Notes: generated by a model not told the origin, from the letters alone. 64,000 nt of DNA from an endosymbiont of unidentified scaly snail isolate Monju (GCF_000801295.1 NZ_AP012978.1:372001-436000), one strand, 5' to 3'; shown: positions 16,211 through 25,511, counted from the stretch's first letter. Made by a program: numbers and translations.

Positions 16211-18914
16211 CGTCTCTGCGGTAGCCGTAGATGCCGTTCTTCAACAGGGCATCGATGTTGTCGCCCAGTTTACCCAGGCCGTTGAGTTCGAGTTGCAGCA
16301 GGAAGGACAGGTCCTGGGTGTTGCCGGTCCCCGTGACCTGCTGGCGCACCAGGGCACGCAGTCGCCAGCAGCACTTGCCATACTCGATGCCGGCGAGCGC
16401 GTCGAGGTTGCGGCCTTCGCTGAGCGAGTAGTTCCAGCGGGCGATCGCGCGGGTGCGTTCGCCGATGGGCCAGATCAGGCCGAGATCGGTATGCGTGGAC
16501 AGGCCGTCGCGCAGCCGGTAGGCAAGGTTGATCACCCGGTCGTCGTCCTGCCGATAGCTGAACTGGGCCAGCGCCTGCTCGATCGTGTCGCTGTTGGGAT
16601 TCCATTGCAGGCCACCCCGCGCACGCCAGCCGTCACCCAGCTGCACGGCCAGTTCGCCGATCACTGCGGAGTTGTCGTCCACCGCTGTCGGCACGCCGGG
16701 CAGTTGCACCTTGCGGTCGGCCAGGTAGAGGACCTGCCCGATGCTGGCACGAGCCAGCTCGCGACCGCTGTCGTTCCGGATGCGGCTGGTCAGTGCCAGA
16801 CCCAGGCGGTTGGCGTCGCCCTGTCGGTCGGGGCCGGTGAAGCGGTTGTCCCGGAACAGTGCATCGAGGCCGAAGTCGTACTCCCTGGTGTCGAACAGGG
16901 GGATGTCGTTCTGCTTGCGGTACGGGACGTACAGGTAATAGAGCCGGGGTTCCAGGGTCTGGGTCGCGGCCTGCCCGAACCACTGGGTAGCGCGATCGAA
17001 ATAGAGTGCGCCGTCCAGGCTCAGGATGGGGGTGAACCGGTCGGGACTGCTGCTGAGCCCTGGCGCCTGGTTGTGGAGGCGGTAGCGGGTATAGCGCAAG
17101 CCGGCGCTGGGCACCAGATGGTAGAAAGCGGTCTGCCGGGGCAGGCTGAGCGTCGGGTGCAGGTCCAGGCGGTCACCCTCGACGAAGCCACCGGACTTCC
17201 GAAAGCGGACATATTCGGCATCCAGGCCATAACGTAGCGGCACGTCGGTGGCACTGTCGGCGAAGGCCAGCTGCAGTTGTGGCAGGCGTGCATAGGGACG
17301 ACTGGCCTTGGGCAACAAGGGGTCGATGGTCTGGAATTCCTGTACCCGCGCCAGCGCCTGCCAGCGGTCGCTGGCATAGCGCAGTTCAGCGGTGCGCTCC
17401 AGGTGGGTGGTGCTGGTCGATTCCAGATCGGCGCCGAAATCGGTCAGGTAGCGCTCGTCCGACACGTAGTTCAAACGCAGCGTGCTGCTGAGGTGTGGTG
17501 TGTAATGGCCGTCAGTGCTCAACGACAGGGCGCCTCGCCGTGAGTCTCCCGTCGGCCCCTGCCGGTCGTGCGGCAGGTAGTTCGCGGTGATGCGTCCTTC
17601 GTGCGCCCGGGTCAGGAAACGGAATTCCCCGCCCAGCAGCAGGCCGCGCTGGCCGAGCAGGCGCGGGGTCAGGGTCAGGTCGTAGTTGGGCGCGAGGTTG
17701 AAGTAGTAGGGCAGGCTCAGGTCCAGTCCCAGGCGATCGCTGTAACCCAGGCTGGGAATCAGCAAGCCGCTGCGCCGCCGGTCGTCGATGGGGAAGGTCA
17801 GCACCGGCACATAGGCCATCGGCACCCCCTTGAACGACAGCCGCGCGCCGTGCGCGGTGCCCAGTCCTTCCCTGGTGTCGATGTCGAGGCTCTCGGCAGT
17901 GAGCTGCCAGTCGTCGTTGCCGGGCGGGCAGGTGGTGTAGGTGATGCGCTGGTAACGTCCGGTGCCGGGGCCGGTCAGCTCGGCGCGTGCCGCGGTGCCG
18001 CGTGCCAGGATGCCGGGTAGCCGGTACTCGGCCTGCTCGGCGTGGCCCAGGCGGGTGTTCAGGTTGTAGTGAACCTGTTCTGCGGCCAGGCGCAGGTCGG
18101 GCCGGCTGAGCAGAACACCGCCGCTGGCGGTGAGTTCCCCGCTGTCGCGCTGGAAGGCGATACGCGCGGCACGCAGGCGGTCATGGCCATGCAGCAGATC
18201 GACGTTGCCGCTGAACAGGGCCTGATCGTCGATCACCGAGGCCTTGGCGCTGTCGGCGGTGACCTCGACGAGGGCGGTTTCGGCGACAGGTTGCGGGGCC
18301 GCCGCGAGACGGGTGCAGGACTGCCAGGGGATGCCGGCATCGAGCAGCGCGCGGGTCTCCAGGGACGGGGCGGTTGCTTCCCGTCGGGTTGGCTCCGAAG
18401 CCGCGGTGGCCTGTTCGGGTTTCCCGGAGGCAAGGGGGGGCGTTGCGCTCCCGGGCGCGGGCCGTGGCGGCGAGACTTCGAAACGCGACGGGGCTGCTGG
18501 CGTCTGTCCGCCGGTTGCCGCCGGCGGTGTATTCGACCGGCTGCTGTCCTGTTCCGCTGTTACAGGCCGGGGTGGCGCCGGGGCAGGTGGGGGGGCGGGG
18601 ACGTCCTTCACTGCGGCCGGGGCCGACGCCTGTGGTGTCAGGCGATCACGCGGGGGCGCGGGCGGTGGCGGGGAGGATGGAACGCTGATGCGCCCGGCGT
18701 CGCCGGTGCAGTCCCAGCCGCCACCGACCGTGGCCTTGCAGTCCCAGCCATTCGCCCTGGCCGGCACCAGGACGGCCATGCCCAGGACGCACAACAGGGC
18801 GTGGCCCAGACGATGTCTTCGGAACAGGTGATGGCGGCCGGAACGGGGGTTGTATGACACGGTTAGCGTTCTACCAGGTGCTTGGGCCGGGAGGTATGCC
18901 CCCTGGCGCTTCAA
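16203..18914 (-). CDS. lptD: LPS-assembly protein LptD
   Basis: The product has 903 residues. It is the outer-membrane barrel that inserts lipopolysaccharide, working with LptE. A signal peptide covers about residues 35-57 (LLCVLGMAVLVPARA). Mature cysteines appear at WDCK and WDCTG, at WQSC and at CCWRL near the C-terminus, consistent with the inter-domain disulfides of LptD. The OstA-like beta-jellyroll begins near residue 210 (VTADSAKASVIDDQALFSG) and the barrel from about 330. Between the first cysteines and the jellyroll is an unusual Pro/Ala/Ser-rich stretch (about 78-185). The start is uncertain, since an internal ATG nearer the signal sequence also exists. It is divergent from the AmgK-like gene. 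Confidence 0.94.
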   Translation of the reverse strand: MKRQGAYLPAQAPGRTLTVSYNPRSGRHHLFRRHRLGHALLCVLGMAVLVPARANGWDCKATVGGGWDCTGDAGRISVPSSPPPPAPPRDRLTPQASAPAAVKDVPAPPPAPAPPRPVTAEQDSSRSNTPPAATGGQTPAAPSRFEVSPPRPAPGSATPPLASGKPEQATAASEPTRREATAPSLETRALLDAGIPWQSCTRLAAAPQPVAETALVEVTADSAKASVIDDQALFSGNVDLLHGHDRLRAARIAFQRDSGELTASGGVLLSRPDLRLAAEQVHYNLNTRLGHAEQAEYRLPGILARGTAARAELTGPGTGRYQRITYTTCPPGNDDWQLTAESLDIDTREGLGTAHGARLSFKGVPMAYVPVLTFPIDDRRRSGLLIPSLGYSDRLGLDLSLPYYFNLAPNYDLTLTPRLLGQRGLLLGGEFRFLTRAHEGRITANYLPHDRQGPTGDSRRGALSLSTDGHYTPHLSSTLRLNYVSDERYLTDFGADLESTSTTHLERTAELRYASDRWQALARVQEFQTIDPLLPKASRPYARLPQLQLAFADSATDVPLRYGLDAEYVRFRKSGGFVEGDRLDLHPTLSLPRQTAFYHLVPSAGLRYTRYRLHNQAPGLSSSPDRFTPILSLDGALYFDRATQWFGQAATQTLEPRLYYLYVPYRKQNDIPLFDTREYDFGLDALFRDNRFTGPDRQGDANRLGLALTSRIRNDSGRELARASIGQVLYLADRKVQLPGVPTAVDDNSAVIGELAVQLGDGWRARGGLQWNPNSDTIEQALAQFSYRQDDDRVINLAYRLRDGLSTHTDLGLIWPIGERTRAIARWNYSLSEGRNLDALAGIEYGKCCWRLRALVRQQVTGTGNTQDLSFLLQLELNGLGKLGDNIDALLKNGIYGYRRDDD

Positions 18915-18967
18915 CGGCCGCTAAAATCTCATAGAATGGCGCTTTCTTCAATGTTGGAGGGAGCGGC

Positions 18968-19957
18968 ATGCCAGGCAGAGAGGCGCAGATGCATCACTGG
19001 CTCGAGGGCCGATGCGGCCTGTTCGGTTTCAGCCTGGTGGCGGCATCCTCTGATGCCAGCTTCCGTCGCTATTTCCGTTTGCTGCTGCCGGACGGTGAAA
19101 CGCGTATCGTCATGGATGCCCCGCCCGCGCATGAGGACTGCCGTCCTTTCGTCGAGGTGAACCAGCGGCTCGAGGCAGCGGGGGTGCATGTGCCGCGCAT
19201 CCATGCGCAGGATCTCGAGCGCGGTTTCCTTCTGCTCGAAGACCTGGGCGACCGTTTCTACCTTGGCGAACTCGACGAGGCCTCGGCCGACCGGCTCTAC
19301 GGCGAGGCCATTGACACCCTGCTGTGTATCCAGCGCGCCGATGCCTCGGGCCTGCCGGACTACGATCGTGCCCTGCTGGCCCGCGAGATGGCGCTGTTTC
19401 CCGACTGGTTGCTGGATGTGCACCTGGGCCTGGATCTGGCGCCGGCCGAGCGGCGGATGCTCGATACCGTGTTCGAGCACCTGATCGACAACGCCCTGGC
19501 TCAGCCCCGGGTGCTGGTGCACCGCGACTACCATTCGCGCAACCTGCTGGTCTGCGACGCGAACTCGCCTGGAGTGATCGATCACCAGGACGCGGTGCTC
19601 GGACCGGTCACCTACGACCTGGTCTCTCTGCTGCGAGACTGCTACATCGCCTGGCCGCATGAGCGGGTCGCCGGTTGGCTGGACGACTATGCCGCGGCGG
19701 CGGTGGCCGCCGGTGTGCTGGACGAGGCGCAGCGTGCGCGGCTGCCCGAGTGGTTCGATCTGATGGGCGTGCAACGGCACCTGAAGGCGGCGGGCATCTT
19801 CGCCCGCCTGTATCACCGTGATGGCAAGTCGGGTTACCTGGGTGATATCCCGCGTACCCTGGGGTACATTCTCGCGGTGGCCGAACGGCATCCGCCGGTG
19901 GCCCCGCTGGCCGGTTTTCTCGAGCGGCGGGTGATGCCCGCATTGCAGGCAGCATGA
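18968..19957 (+). CDS. amgK: AmgK-like N-acetylmuramate/N-acetylglucosamine anomeric kinase
   Basis: The product is a 329-residue aminoglycoside-phosphotransferase-fold kinase. The catalytic loop VLVHRDYHSRNLL (near residues 178-190) and the metal-binding IDHQDAVLGPVTYDL (near 201-215) are intact. Location supports AmgK: in pseudomonads and relatives amgK is divergent from lptD. AmgK phosphorylates the anomeric position of recycled MurNAc. The usual partner murU (nucleotidyltransferase) is not the next gene; a HAD hydrolase takes its place, with ATGA overlap. Confidence 0.82.
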   Translation: MPGREAQMHHWLEGRCGLFGFSLVAASSDASFRRYFRLLLPDGETRIVMDAPPAHEDCRPFVEVNQRLEAAGVHVPRIHAQDLERGFLLLEDLGDRFYLGELDEASADRLYGEAIDTLLCIQRADASGLPDYDRALLAREMALFPDWLLDVHLGLDLAPAERRMLDTVFEHLIDNALAQPRVLVHRDYHSRNLLVCDANSPGVIDHQDAVLGPVTYDLVSLLRDCYIAWPHERVAGWLDDYAAAAVAAGVLDEAQRARLPEWFDLMGVQRHLKAAGIFARLYHRDGKSGYLGDIPRTLGYILAVAERHPPVAPLAGFLERRVMPALQAA

Positions 19958-20661
19958 GTACCTGGTCGCCGCATCCGGTCCATCTGCTGACCTTCGACCT
20001 GGACGATACCCTCTGGCCTTGCATGCCGGTGATCCAGGCCGCCGAACGGGCAGTACACGACTGGTTCCGCGAGGCCGCGCCGGTGATCGCCGAGCGTTAC
20101 GACATCGACAGCCTGCGTGAGCACCGCATCCGCGTGGCGCGCGAGAACCCGCACTGGGCGCACGATCTCACCGGCATTCGCCTGCACAGCTACCGGCAAC
20201 TGGCGCGCCAGCATGGGCTGGACGAGGCCATCGCCGAACAGGCCAATGCCGTGTTCCGCCGCGAGCGCAACAAGGTCACGCCCTGGCCCGAGGTGGTCGA
20301 GGCACTGCGCACCCTGCGCGAGCACTTCGTGCTGGTGGCAGTGAGCAACGGCAATGCGCAGATCGAGCACACCCCACTGGCCGACTGCTTCCATCATGCC
20401 TTCATGGCCGAGGAGGTCGGTGCGGCCAAGCCGGATCCGGCGCTGTTCCATGCCGCCGCCAAGGTCAGTGGCATTCCCCTGTCGCAGGCGGCGCATGTCG
20501 GTGACGATCCGCACCGCGATGTCGAGGCGGCGCGGCGCGCGGGCATGCATGCCGTCTGGGTCAATCGCAACGGCACGGCCTGGCCCGACGACTTGTCACC
20601 GCCCGATCACACCGTGAGCGACTTGCGCGCGCTCGTGGCCGCCTTGCTGGACGATCGCTGA
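19954..20661 (+). CDS. HAD-superfamily hydrolase (YigB-like phosphatase)
   Basis: The product has 235 residues. Motif I LTFDLDDTLWP (near residues 9-19), motif II VAVSNGNAQ (near 128-136), motif III lysine in AAKPDPALF, and motif IV HVGDDPHRDVEAAR are all in order, so it should be an active Asp-nucleophile phosphatase. The cap and sequence resemble YigB, which can act on FMN or sugar phosphates. It is coupled to amgK by a 4-base overlap, so a phosphatase role in amino-sugar recycling is possible but unproven. Confidence 0.88.
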   Translation: MSTWSPHPVHLLTFDLDDTLWPCMPVIQAAERAVHDWFREAAPVIAERYDIDSLREHRIRVARENPHWAHDLTGIRLHSYRQLARQHGLDEAIAEQANAVFRRERNKVTPWPEVVEALRTLREHFVLVAVSNGNAQIEHTPLADCFHHAFMAEEVGAAKPDPALFHAAAKVSGIPLSQAAHVGDDPHRDVEAARRAGMHAVWVNRNGTAWPDDLSPPDHTVSDLRALVAALLDDR

Positions 20662-20670
20662 GGAGCATGC

Positions 20671-21963
20671 ATGGACAGGGAACTCAAGCAGGCACTCAAG
20701 CTTTACGGGCCGGCCGCCGTGCTGGTGCTGATTGGCTTCATCGTCGCTTACCAGTTCATCAAGCCGGCGCCACCGGATCATGTGCGCATCGCCAGCGGCG
20801 GTCCGCAGGGAGCCTATTACCGCTACGCCCAGGCCTATGCCCGCGAGCTGGCGAAGGAAGGCATCACCCTCGAGGTAGTGCAGACCGCAGGCTCGGTGGA
20901 GAACATCCGCCTGCTGCGCCAGGGCAAGGTGGACATCGCTCTGGTGCAGGGAGGCATCCCCGACGACAGCCCGGGACCGGCGCTGTATTCGCTGGGCAGT
21001 CTGTACTACGAACCGCTCTGGTGGTTTGCGCGCCGCGACCTTGCACTCGACGACCTGCGCGCCCTGCGCGCCCTGCGCGGACTCCGTGTGGCCACCGGCG
21101 GCGAGGGCTCGGGTACCCGCGCCCTGGTGCTGCGTCTGCTCGCCGAGAACGGCATCGACGCGAACAATACCACCCTGATCGCCACGAGCAGCAGTGATGC
21201 TGCCGCGCGTCTGCGCCGTGGCGAGCTGGATGCCGCCTTCTTCGTCACCTCGCCGGCCAGCTCGCTGATCCAGGAATTGCTGCGTGCGCCCGAGGTGCAA
21301 TTGCTCTCCTTCCGGCGCGCCGAGGCCTATGCGCGACGTCACCGTTTCCTCACCGGCGTGCCCGTGCCGGAAGGCGTGGCCGACCTGCGCGACAACCTGC
21401 CGCCGCACGACGTGCAACTGCTGGCCCCGGCGGCCAATCTGGTGGTCTCCGAGCATGTCCACCCGGCGATCAACGACCTGCTGTTGCAGGTCATCGGGCG
21501 GCTGCACCGCGCAGGCGACTGGTTCGCCGCCCACGGCGAATTTCCGCCTCCCGACCTGCTGGCCTGGCCGTTGGCTCCCGAGGCGCAGCGGTACTACGAG
21601 CACGGCCCACCCTTCCTGCAGCGCTATCTGCCGTTCTGGGCCGCCTCGCTGATCGACCGCCTGAAGGTCATGCTGCTGCCGCTGATCCTGATGTTGCTGC
21701 CGCTGTTCAAGGCCATCCCTCCGCTGGTGGACTGGCGCATGGCCTCGAAGATCTACCGCTGGTACGACGACCTGGCGCAGGTGGACGACGCCCTGGTCGA
21801 TGCCACCCCGGAACTCCGCGAGGCCGCGCTGGCCGAGTTGAAGCGTATCGAGGGCGAGGTGCGGCAGATCGAGGTGCCGCTCTCCTACGCCCGGCGTCTC
21901 TACCACCTGCGCCAGCACATCGACCTGGTGCGGCGGCGGGCGTTGTCCGATCGTATCGCTTGA
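20671..21963 (+). CDS. TAXI-family TRAP-type solute-binding protein, membrane anchored
   Basis: The product has 430 residues. It has an N-terminal membrane helix (AVLVLIGFIVAYQFI, about 15-30), then a TAXI substrate-binding domain starting VRIASGGPQGAYYRYAQAYA, with VVQTAGSVENIRLLRQGKVD. A second hydrophobic segment (VMLLPLILMLLPLFKAI, near 335-351) and a coiled C-terminal domain follow. No TRAP permease genes are adjacent, which is common for this TAXI subgroup. The ligand is unknown. It follows the HAD gene by nine bases and is probably in the same operon. Confidence 0.85.
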   Translation: MDRELKQALKLYGPAAVLVLIGFIVAYQFIKPAPPDHVRIASGGPQGAYYRYAQAYARELAKEGITLEVVQTAGSVENIRLLRQGKVDIALVQGGIPDDSPGPALYSLGSLYYEPLWWFARRDLALDDLRALRALRGLRVATGGEGSGTRALVLRLLAENGIDANNTTLIATSSSDAAARLRRGELDAAFFVTSPASSLIQELLRAPEVQLLSFRRAEAYARRHRFLTGVPVPEGVADLRDNLPPHDVQLLAPAANLVVSEHVHPAINDLLLQVIGRLHRAGDWFAAHGEFPPPDLLAWPLAPEAQRYYEHGPPFLQRYLPFWAASLIDRLKVMLLPLILMLLPLFKAIPPLVDWRMASKIYRWYDDLAQVDDALVDATPELREAALAELKRIEGEVRQIEVPLSYARRLYHLRQHIDLVRRRALSDRIA

Positions 21964-22077
21964 CGAGATGCTGTGCGACGGAATGAACGTCCGGGCAGAC
22001 GGCCTTGTCCGGTGACAGGGCGGCCGAATCGGTGGTGCTATGATCGGTCACGGGTTCCGGATAGGGGAGGGCAAGGC

Positions 22078-22569
22078 ATGAGACTGCCGATTCCAAGGCC
22101 CTGCGAGGCGCTGTCGTTGCCATTGAAGTGGATGCCGGCCGGGATGCATGCCCGGGGGCTGGCGCTGGTGGTCAATCGTCTTTTCGCCGATGCACTGGAT
22201 GCCGGGGAGCTGGACTTCCTCGAGGGTAAGGTGCTGCACGTCGAAGTGGAGGACGTCGGACTCCATTACCGACTGGTGATGCGTGGCGGACGTTTTGCCG
22301 CCGCGGCCGCCGAGGCGCCTGTCGACGTTGGTTTCCGCGGCGAGCTGCAGACCTTCCTGCAGCTGGCGGCCCGGCGCGAGGATGCCGATACGCTGTTCTT
22401 TCAGCGGCGCCTGCGCATCGAGGGTGATACCGCGACGGGCCTGCACCTGAAGAATTTTCCCGATGCCCGGGAGGGGGCATTGCTGCCCCCCGCGCTGCAA
22501 TATTCGCTCGAGCGCATGACCGATCTGTACGGTCGCTATTGCGGTCGCGAGGACGTGGCAGCGGTCTGA
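22078..22569 (+). CDS. ubiT: Ubiquinone biosynthesis accessory factor UbiT (SCP2 lipid-carrier domain)
   Basis: The product has 163 residues. An SCP2/sterol-carrier fold is seen (VLHVEVEDVGLHYRLVMRGG, then VDVGFRGELQTFLQLA and TLFFQRRLRIEGDTATGLHL). UbiT is the quinone-binding scaffold of the oxygen-independent ubiquinone pathway and works with UbiU and UbiV. Those genes lie just downstream on the opposite strand, and the stops of ubiT and ubiV overlap by 34 bases. A strong GGGGAGGG site precedes the ATG at 22078; the longer open frame to 21973 is not needed. Confidence 0.9.
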   Translation: MRLPIPRPCEALSLPLKWMPAGMHARGLALVVNRLFADALDAGELDFLEGKVLHVEVEDVGLHYRLVMRGGRFAAAAAEAPVDVGFRGELQTFLQLAARREDADTLFFQRRLRIEGDTATGLHLKNFPDAREGALLPPALQYSLERMTDLYGRYCGREDVAAV

Positions 22570-23470
22570 GCCGACCAGTGCAGTCCGGGGCGGCCGTGCC
22601 AATAGCCGTCGCAGGGGCCGTGCGGGAGGTAGCGCAGCAGTTCGTCGAGTGCCTCATCGACCGGGCGTCCCTGGCGCAGTACTTCGGCATGAATCTCGAC
22701 GATGCGCCCGGTGTGACGTGACTGGGGGCTGATGCGCAACAGCTCGACTCCCAGTTCTGCGACCTCGGCCAGTACGCCCAGCAGGGTGAAGGTCTGTGCC
22801 GATTGGGTCTGGATGCCGTTGAGGGTGAGAAAGCGCTGCTCTTCCTGGGTCGACAGCAGCATGCCGTCGGGGTAGTCCAGGCAGCGGAACTGGCAATCGT
22901 CCTTCGGCAGCCGGTGCGCGCGGGCGGTGAAACAGCGTGCCGAGAGGGCCAGGGGCAGGCGGCCGAAGGCGAAGATCTCGGTCTCCACCTTCGGTGGGCG
23001 CTTGGCCTGCATGCGGGCCAGTGCCGCCTGTGACAACTCCACCGGCATGACCCAGCGCCGCATCCCCAGCGAGACCAGCTTGTGCAGGGTGCGGTGGTTG
23101 TAGATGTTGATGAAGGGGCCCGCCACGAAGGGTGAACGGCCTGCAAGGCGTTGCACGGCGGCCATGTCGTTGGCCTCGACCAGGAACCGTCCGTTGTCAC
23201 ACAGGCGGCGCAGGGCCTTGAGCTCGGACTCGGCCTCGATCAGGGCCAGGCTGGAGAGCACCACTTCCTTGCCGGCCGCCGCCAGTTCCTCACCGATCGC
23301 CAGCCAGTCTTCGAGCTTCAGGCTGCGCCGCTTGGCGCACACCGTCTCTCGCCCAGGTAGACCGTCTCCACCGGGTGGGATGCGATGTCGCGGTAGAAGG
23401 CGAACAGTTCGTCACGCGACCAGTAGTAGAGGATGGGGCCCAGGGACAGGCGGAGTGGTGAGGCGTGCAT
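22536..23470 (-). pseudogene. ubiV: UbiV, anaerobic ubiquinone hydroxylation subunit, frameshifted
   Basis: Two frames join to give one UbiV of about 310 residues. The 5' part (from 23470) reads SLGPILYYWSRDELFAFYRD and ends VETVYLGE; the 3' part (from about 23342) reads VCAKRRSLKLEDWLAIGEEL. The break is at a TCTCTC dinucleotide run (23345-23350); removing two bases restores the frame. The break lies just before the first [4Fe-4S] cysteine; the other ligands (SARCFTAR, KDDCQFRC) remain. UbiU-UbiV hydroxylate ubiquinone precursors without oxygen. As written, only a 60-residue fragment with a wrong tail would be made. A sequence error is possible. The gene follows ubiU after 19 bases. Confidence 0.88.
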
Positions 23471-23489
23471 GGCGGTGCTTCTCCCGGGT

Positions 23490-24485
23490 TCATTGCCAGG
23501 TGCGGGCATAGGCGCCCAGGGTGGTCTGTTGCCCCTCGCTCACCCGGCCCAGCACCTGCTGCCATTCCTGCAGTGGTCGGTAGTGTTCGGGATCGCGCAG
23601 GCAACTGTCGATGGCAGCGCGCCAGACCTGGGTCACCTGGCGTACGTAGGCCGGGCTGCGCTGGCGTCCCTCCAGCTTGATGGCGGCCACGCCGGCTTCG
23701 GTGAGTTCGGGCAGCAGGTCGAGGGTATTGAGGCTGGTCGGTTGTTCGATGGCGTAGCAGGTCTGTCCATCCACCTGGTAGCGGCCCTTGCACAGGGTGG
23801 GGTAGCCGGCATTCGCCCCCTTGGGCACGCTGTCGACCAGCACGCCACCTAGGCGTGTCTCGAGTCCTTTCGAGGTCTCCACCCATTGGACCGCCGCCGC
23901 CGGCGAACAAACGCCGTGTGTGTTGGGCGACTTTCCTGCCGCGTAGGAAGACAGCAGGCAGCGTCCTTCCACCATCACGCAAAGACTGCCGAAGCCGAAG
24001 ACCTCGATCTGCACCGGGCTGTGCTCCACGACCTGGCGGACCTGGGCCATCGAGAGCACGCGCGGCAGTACCGCGCGTCGCACGCCGAACTGTTCGTGGT
24101 AGAAGCGCAGCGCCTCGTAGCTGGTGGCCGATCCCTGCACGGAGAGGTGCAGGTTCAGCCCGGGGTGTCGGGTACTGGCGTAGTCGAGGACACCGATGTC
24201 GGCCGCGATCAGGGCATCCACGCCGAGATCGGCGGCCCGGTCCACTGCCGACTGCCAGGTGGGCCAGCCCTCCGGGCGGGGATAGGTGTTGAGCGCCAGG
24301 AAGACACGGCGGCCACGCGCGTGCGCGTGGGCGATGCCCTGGGCCATGCTGTCATGGTCGAAGTTCAGACCCTCGAAGTTGCGAGCATTGGTGGCGTCCC
24401 GGAAGCCGATGTACACCGCATCGGCACCGGCGTCCACGGCCGCCTTGAGGGAGGTCAGGTTTCCGGCTGGGCAGACGAGTTCCAT
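23490..24485 (-). CDS. ubiU: Ubiquinone biosynthesis protein UbiU (U32 peptidase family)
   Basis: The product has 331 residues from the ATG at 24485, which gives the family start MELVCPAGNLTSLKAAVDAG. The frame is open slightly further upstream, but that part is not conserved. Cysteines of the [4Fe-4S] site appear in EGRCLLSSY, HGVCSPA and YPTLCKGRY. It forms a complex with UbiV for O2-independent hydroxylation of the quinone ring. Its start overlaps the end of the yhcC gene by about 31 bases, and ubiV follows, so yhcC-ubiU-ubiV form one operon. Confidence 0.94.
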   Translation of the reverse strand: MELVCPAGNLTSLKAAVDAGADAVYIGFRDATNARNFEGLNFDHDSMAQGIAHAHARGRRVFLALNTYPRPEGWPTWQSAVDRAADLGVDALIAADIGVLDYASTRHPGLNLHLSVQGSATSYEALRFYHEQFGVRRAVLPRVLSMAQVRQVVEHSPVQIEVFGFGSLCVMVEGRCLLSSYAAGKSPNTHGVCSPAAAVQWVETSKGLETRLGGVLVDSVPKGANAGYPTLCKGRYQVDGQTCYAIEQPTSLNTLDLLPELTEAGVAAIKLEGRQRSPAYVRQVTQVWRAAIDSCLRDPEHYRPLQEWQQVLGRVSEGQQTTLGAYARTWQ

Positions 24486-25435
24486 GAGATGACCGCCTCG
24501 GTGGTTGGGGGATGGGGCCAAGCGCTGCCCTGGCGGGTACCGCGCTGGATCAGGGGCTGGGCGATGCTATCGATCACCTGCCATTTGCGGGCGCACCAGG
24601 CCGGGGCCAGCAGGATGCCGGCCGGTGCGGTACCGCTCAGGCGGTGGTAGAGCACCTCGGGCGGAGTCGCCTCGATCAGGTCGGCGGCGGTCTCGACGTA
24701 GGTCTCCAATGGCCAGGGGCGGTATTCACCGCGTCGCCACTGGTTGGCCAGCAGGGTGCCCTTGACCACGTGCAAGGGGTGCAGCTTGAGACCATCGACG
24801 CCTTCGGAGACCACTCGTTCCAGGGTCTGCAGGGCGTGCTCCGGACCCTCGCCGGGCAGGCCCACGATGAGGTGGGTGCATACCTTCAGGCCCCGGCCGC
24901 GCGCCCGCCTTGCCGCGTCCCGGTACTCGGCGAAGCCGTGGCCCCGATTGACCCGTTCCAGGGTCTGGTCGAAGGCCGATTGCAGACCGAGTTCCAGCCA
25001 TACCTCGTGTCCCTCCGCCTGGTAGCCCGCGAGCAGGTCGAGCACTTCGTCCGGCACGCAGTCCGGGCGGGTGCCGATCGACAGGCCGATCACGTCCGGT
25101 TCGCGCAGTGCCTGCCGGTACAGCTCGTCCAGCCGTTCCACCTCGGCATAGGTGTTGGTGTAGGCCTGGAAGTAGGCAATGAAGTGGCGGGCACCCGTAC
25201 GCTTGCGGATCACCGCGCGGCCCTTGCGTATCTGTTCGCCGACCGATGGCTGGTTGCGGGCGTTGGGGCTGAAGGAGACGTTGTTGCAGAAGGTGCAGCC
25301 ACCGCGTCCCTTGCTGCCGTCCCGGTTGGGGCAGGTGAAGCCGGCATTGATCGCAATCTTGTGCACCCGCTGCCCATGGCGCCGTTTCAGGTCCTGGCCA
25401 AAGGTATTCACGAGTTGGGGCAGCAGGTGGGTCAT
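24455..25435 (-). CDS. yhcC: Radical SAM protein of the YhcC/TIGR01212 family
   Basis: The product has 326 residues. The iron-sulfur cysteines are in the family pattern CPNRDGSKGRGGCTFC (residues 35-50), a spaced version of the radical SAM motif. Further marks are SIGTRPDCVPDEVLDLL and KVCTHLIVGLPGEG. The substrate of YhcC is not known. It is first in an operon with ubiU and ubiV and is divergent from nrdD, which places it in an anaerobic gene set and under the FNR-type box at 25498-25511. Confidence 0.9.
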   Translation of the reverse strand: MTHLLPQLVNTFGQDLKRRHGQRVHKIAINAGFTCPNRDGSKGRGGCTFCNNVSFSPNARNQPSVGEQIRKGRAVIRKRTGARHFIAYFQAYTNTYAEVERLDELYRQALREPDVIGLSIGTRPDCVPDEVLDLLAGYQAEGHEVWLELGLQSAFDQTLERVNRGHGFAEYRDAARRARGRGLKVCTHLIVGLPGEGPEHALQTLERVVSEGVDGLKLHPLHVVKGTLLANQWRRGEYRPWPLETYVETAADLIEATPPEVLYHRLSGTAPAGILLAPAWCARKWQVIDSIAQPLIQRGTRQGSAWPHPPTTEAVISWNSSAQPET

Positions 25436-25497
25436 CGGGAGGCCTGAAGGATCGACGCATGCTGCGGAGATTATCGGATCGCCGCGGCAGCCCCCCC

Positions 25498-25511
25498 TTG
25501 ATCTTGGTCAA
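25498..25511 (+). promoter_or_regulatory. FNR/DNR-type binding site upstream of nrdD
   Basis: TTGATCTTGGTCAA matches the FNR consensus TTGAT-N4-ATCAA in nine of ten positions. Its centre (25504.5) lies 41.5 bases before a start point expected from the TGTAAT element at 25534-25539, the classical class II activator position. It lies between yhcC-ubiU-ubiV and nrdD-nrdG and may serve both. Confidence 0.75.
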
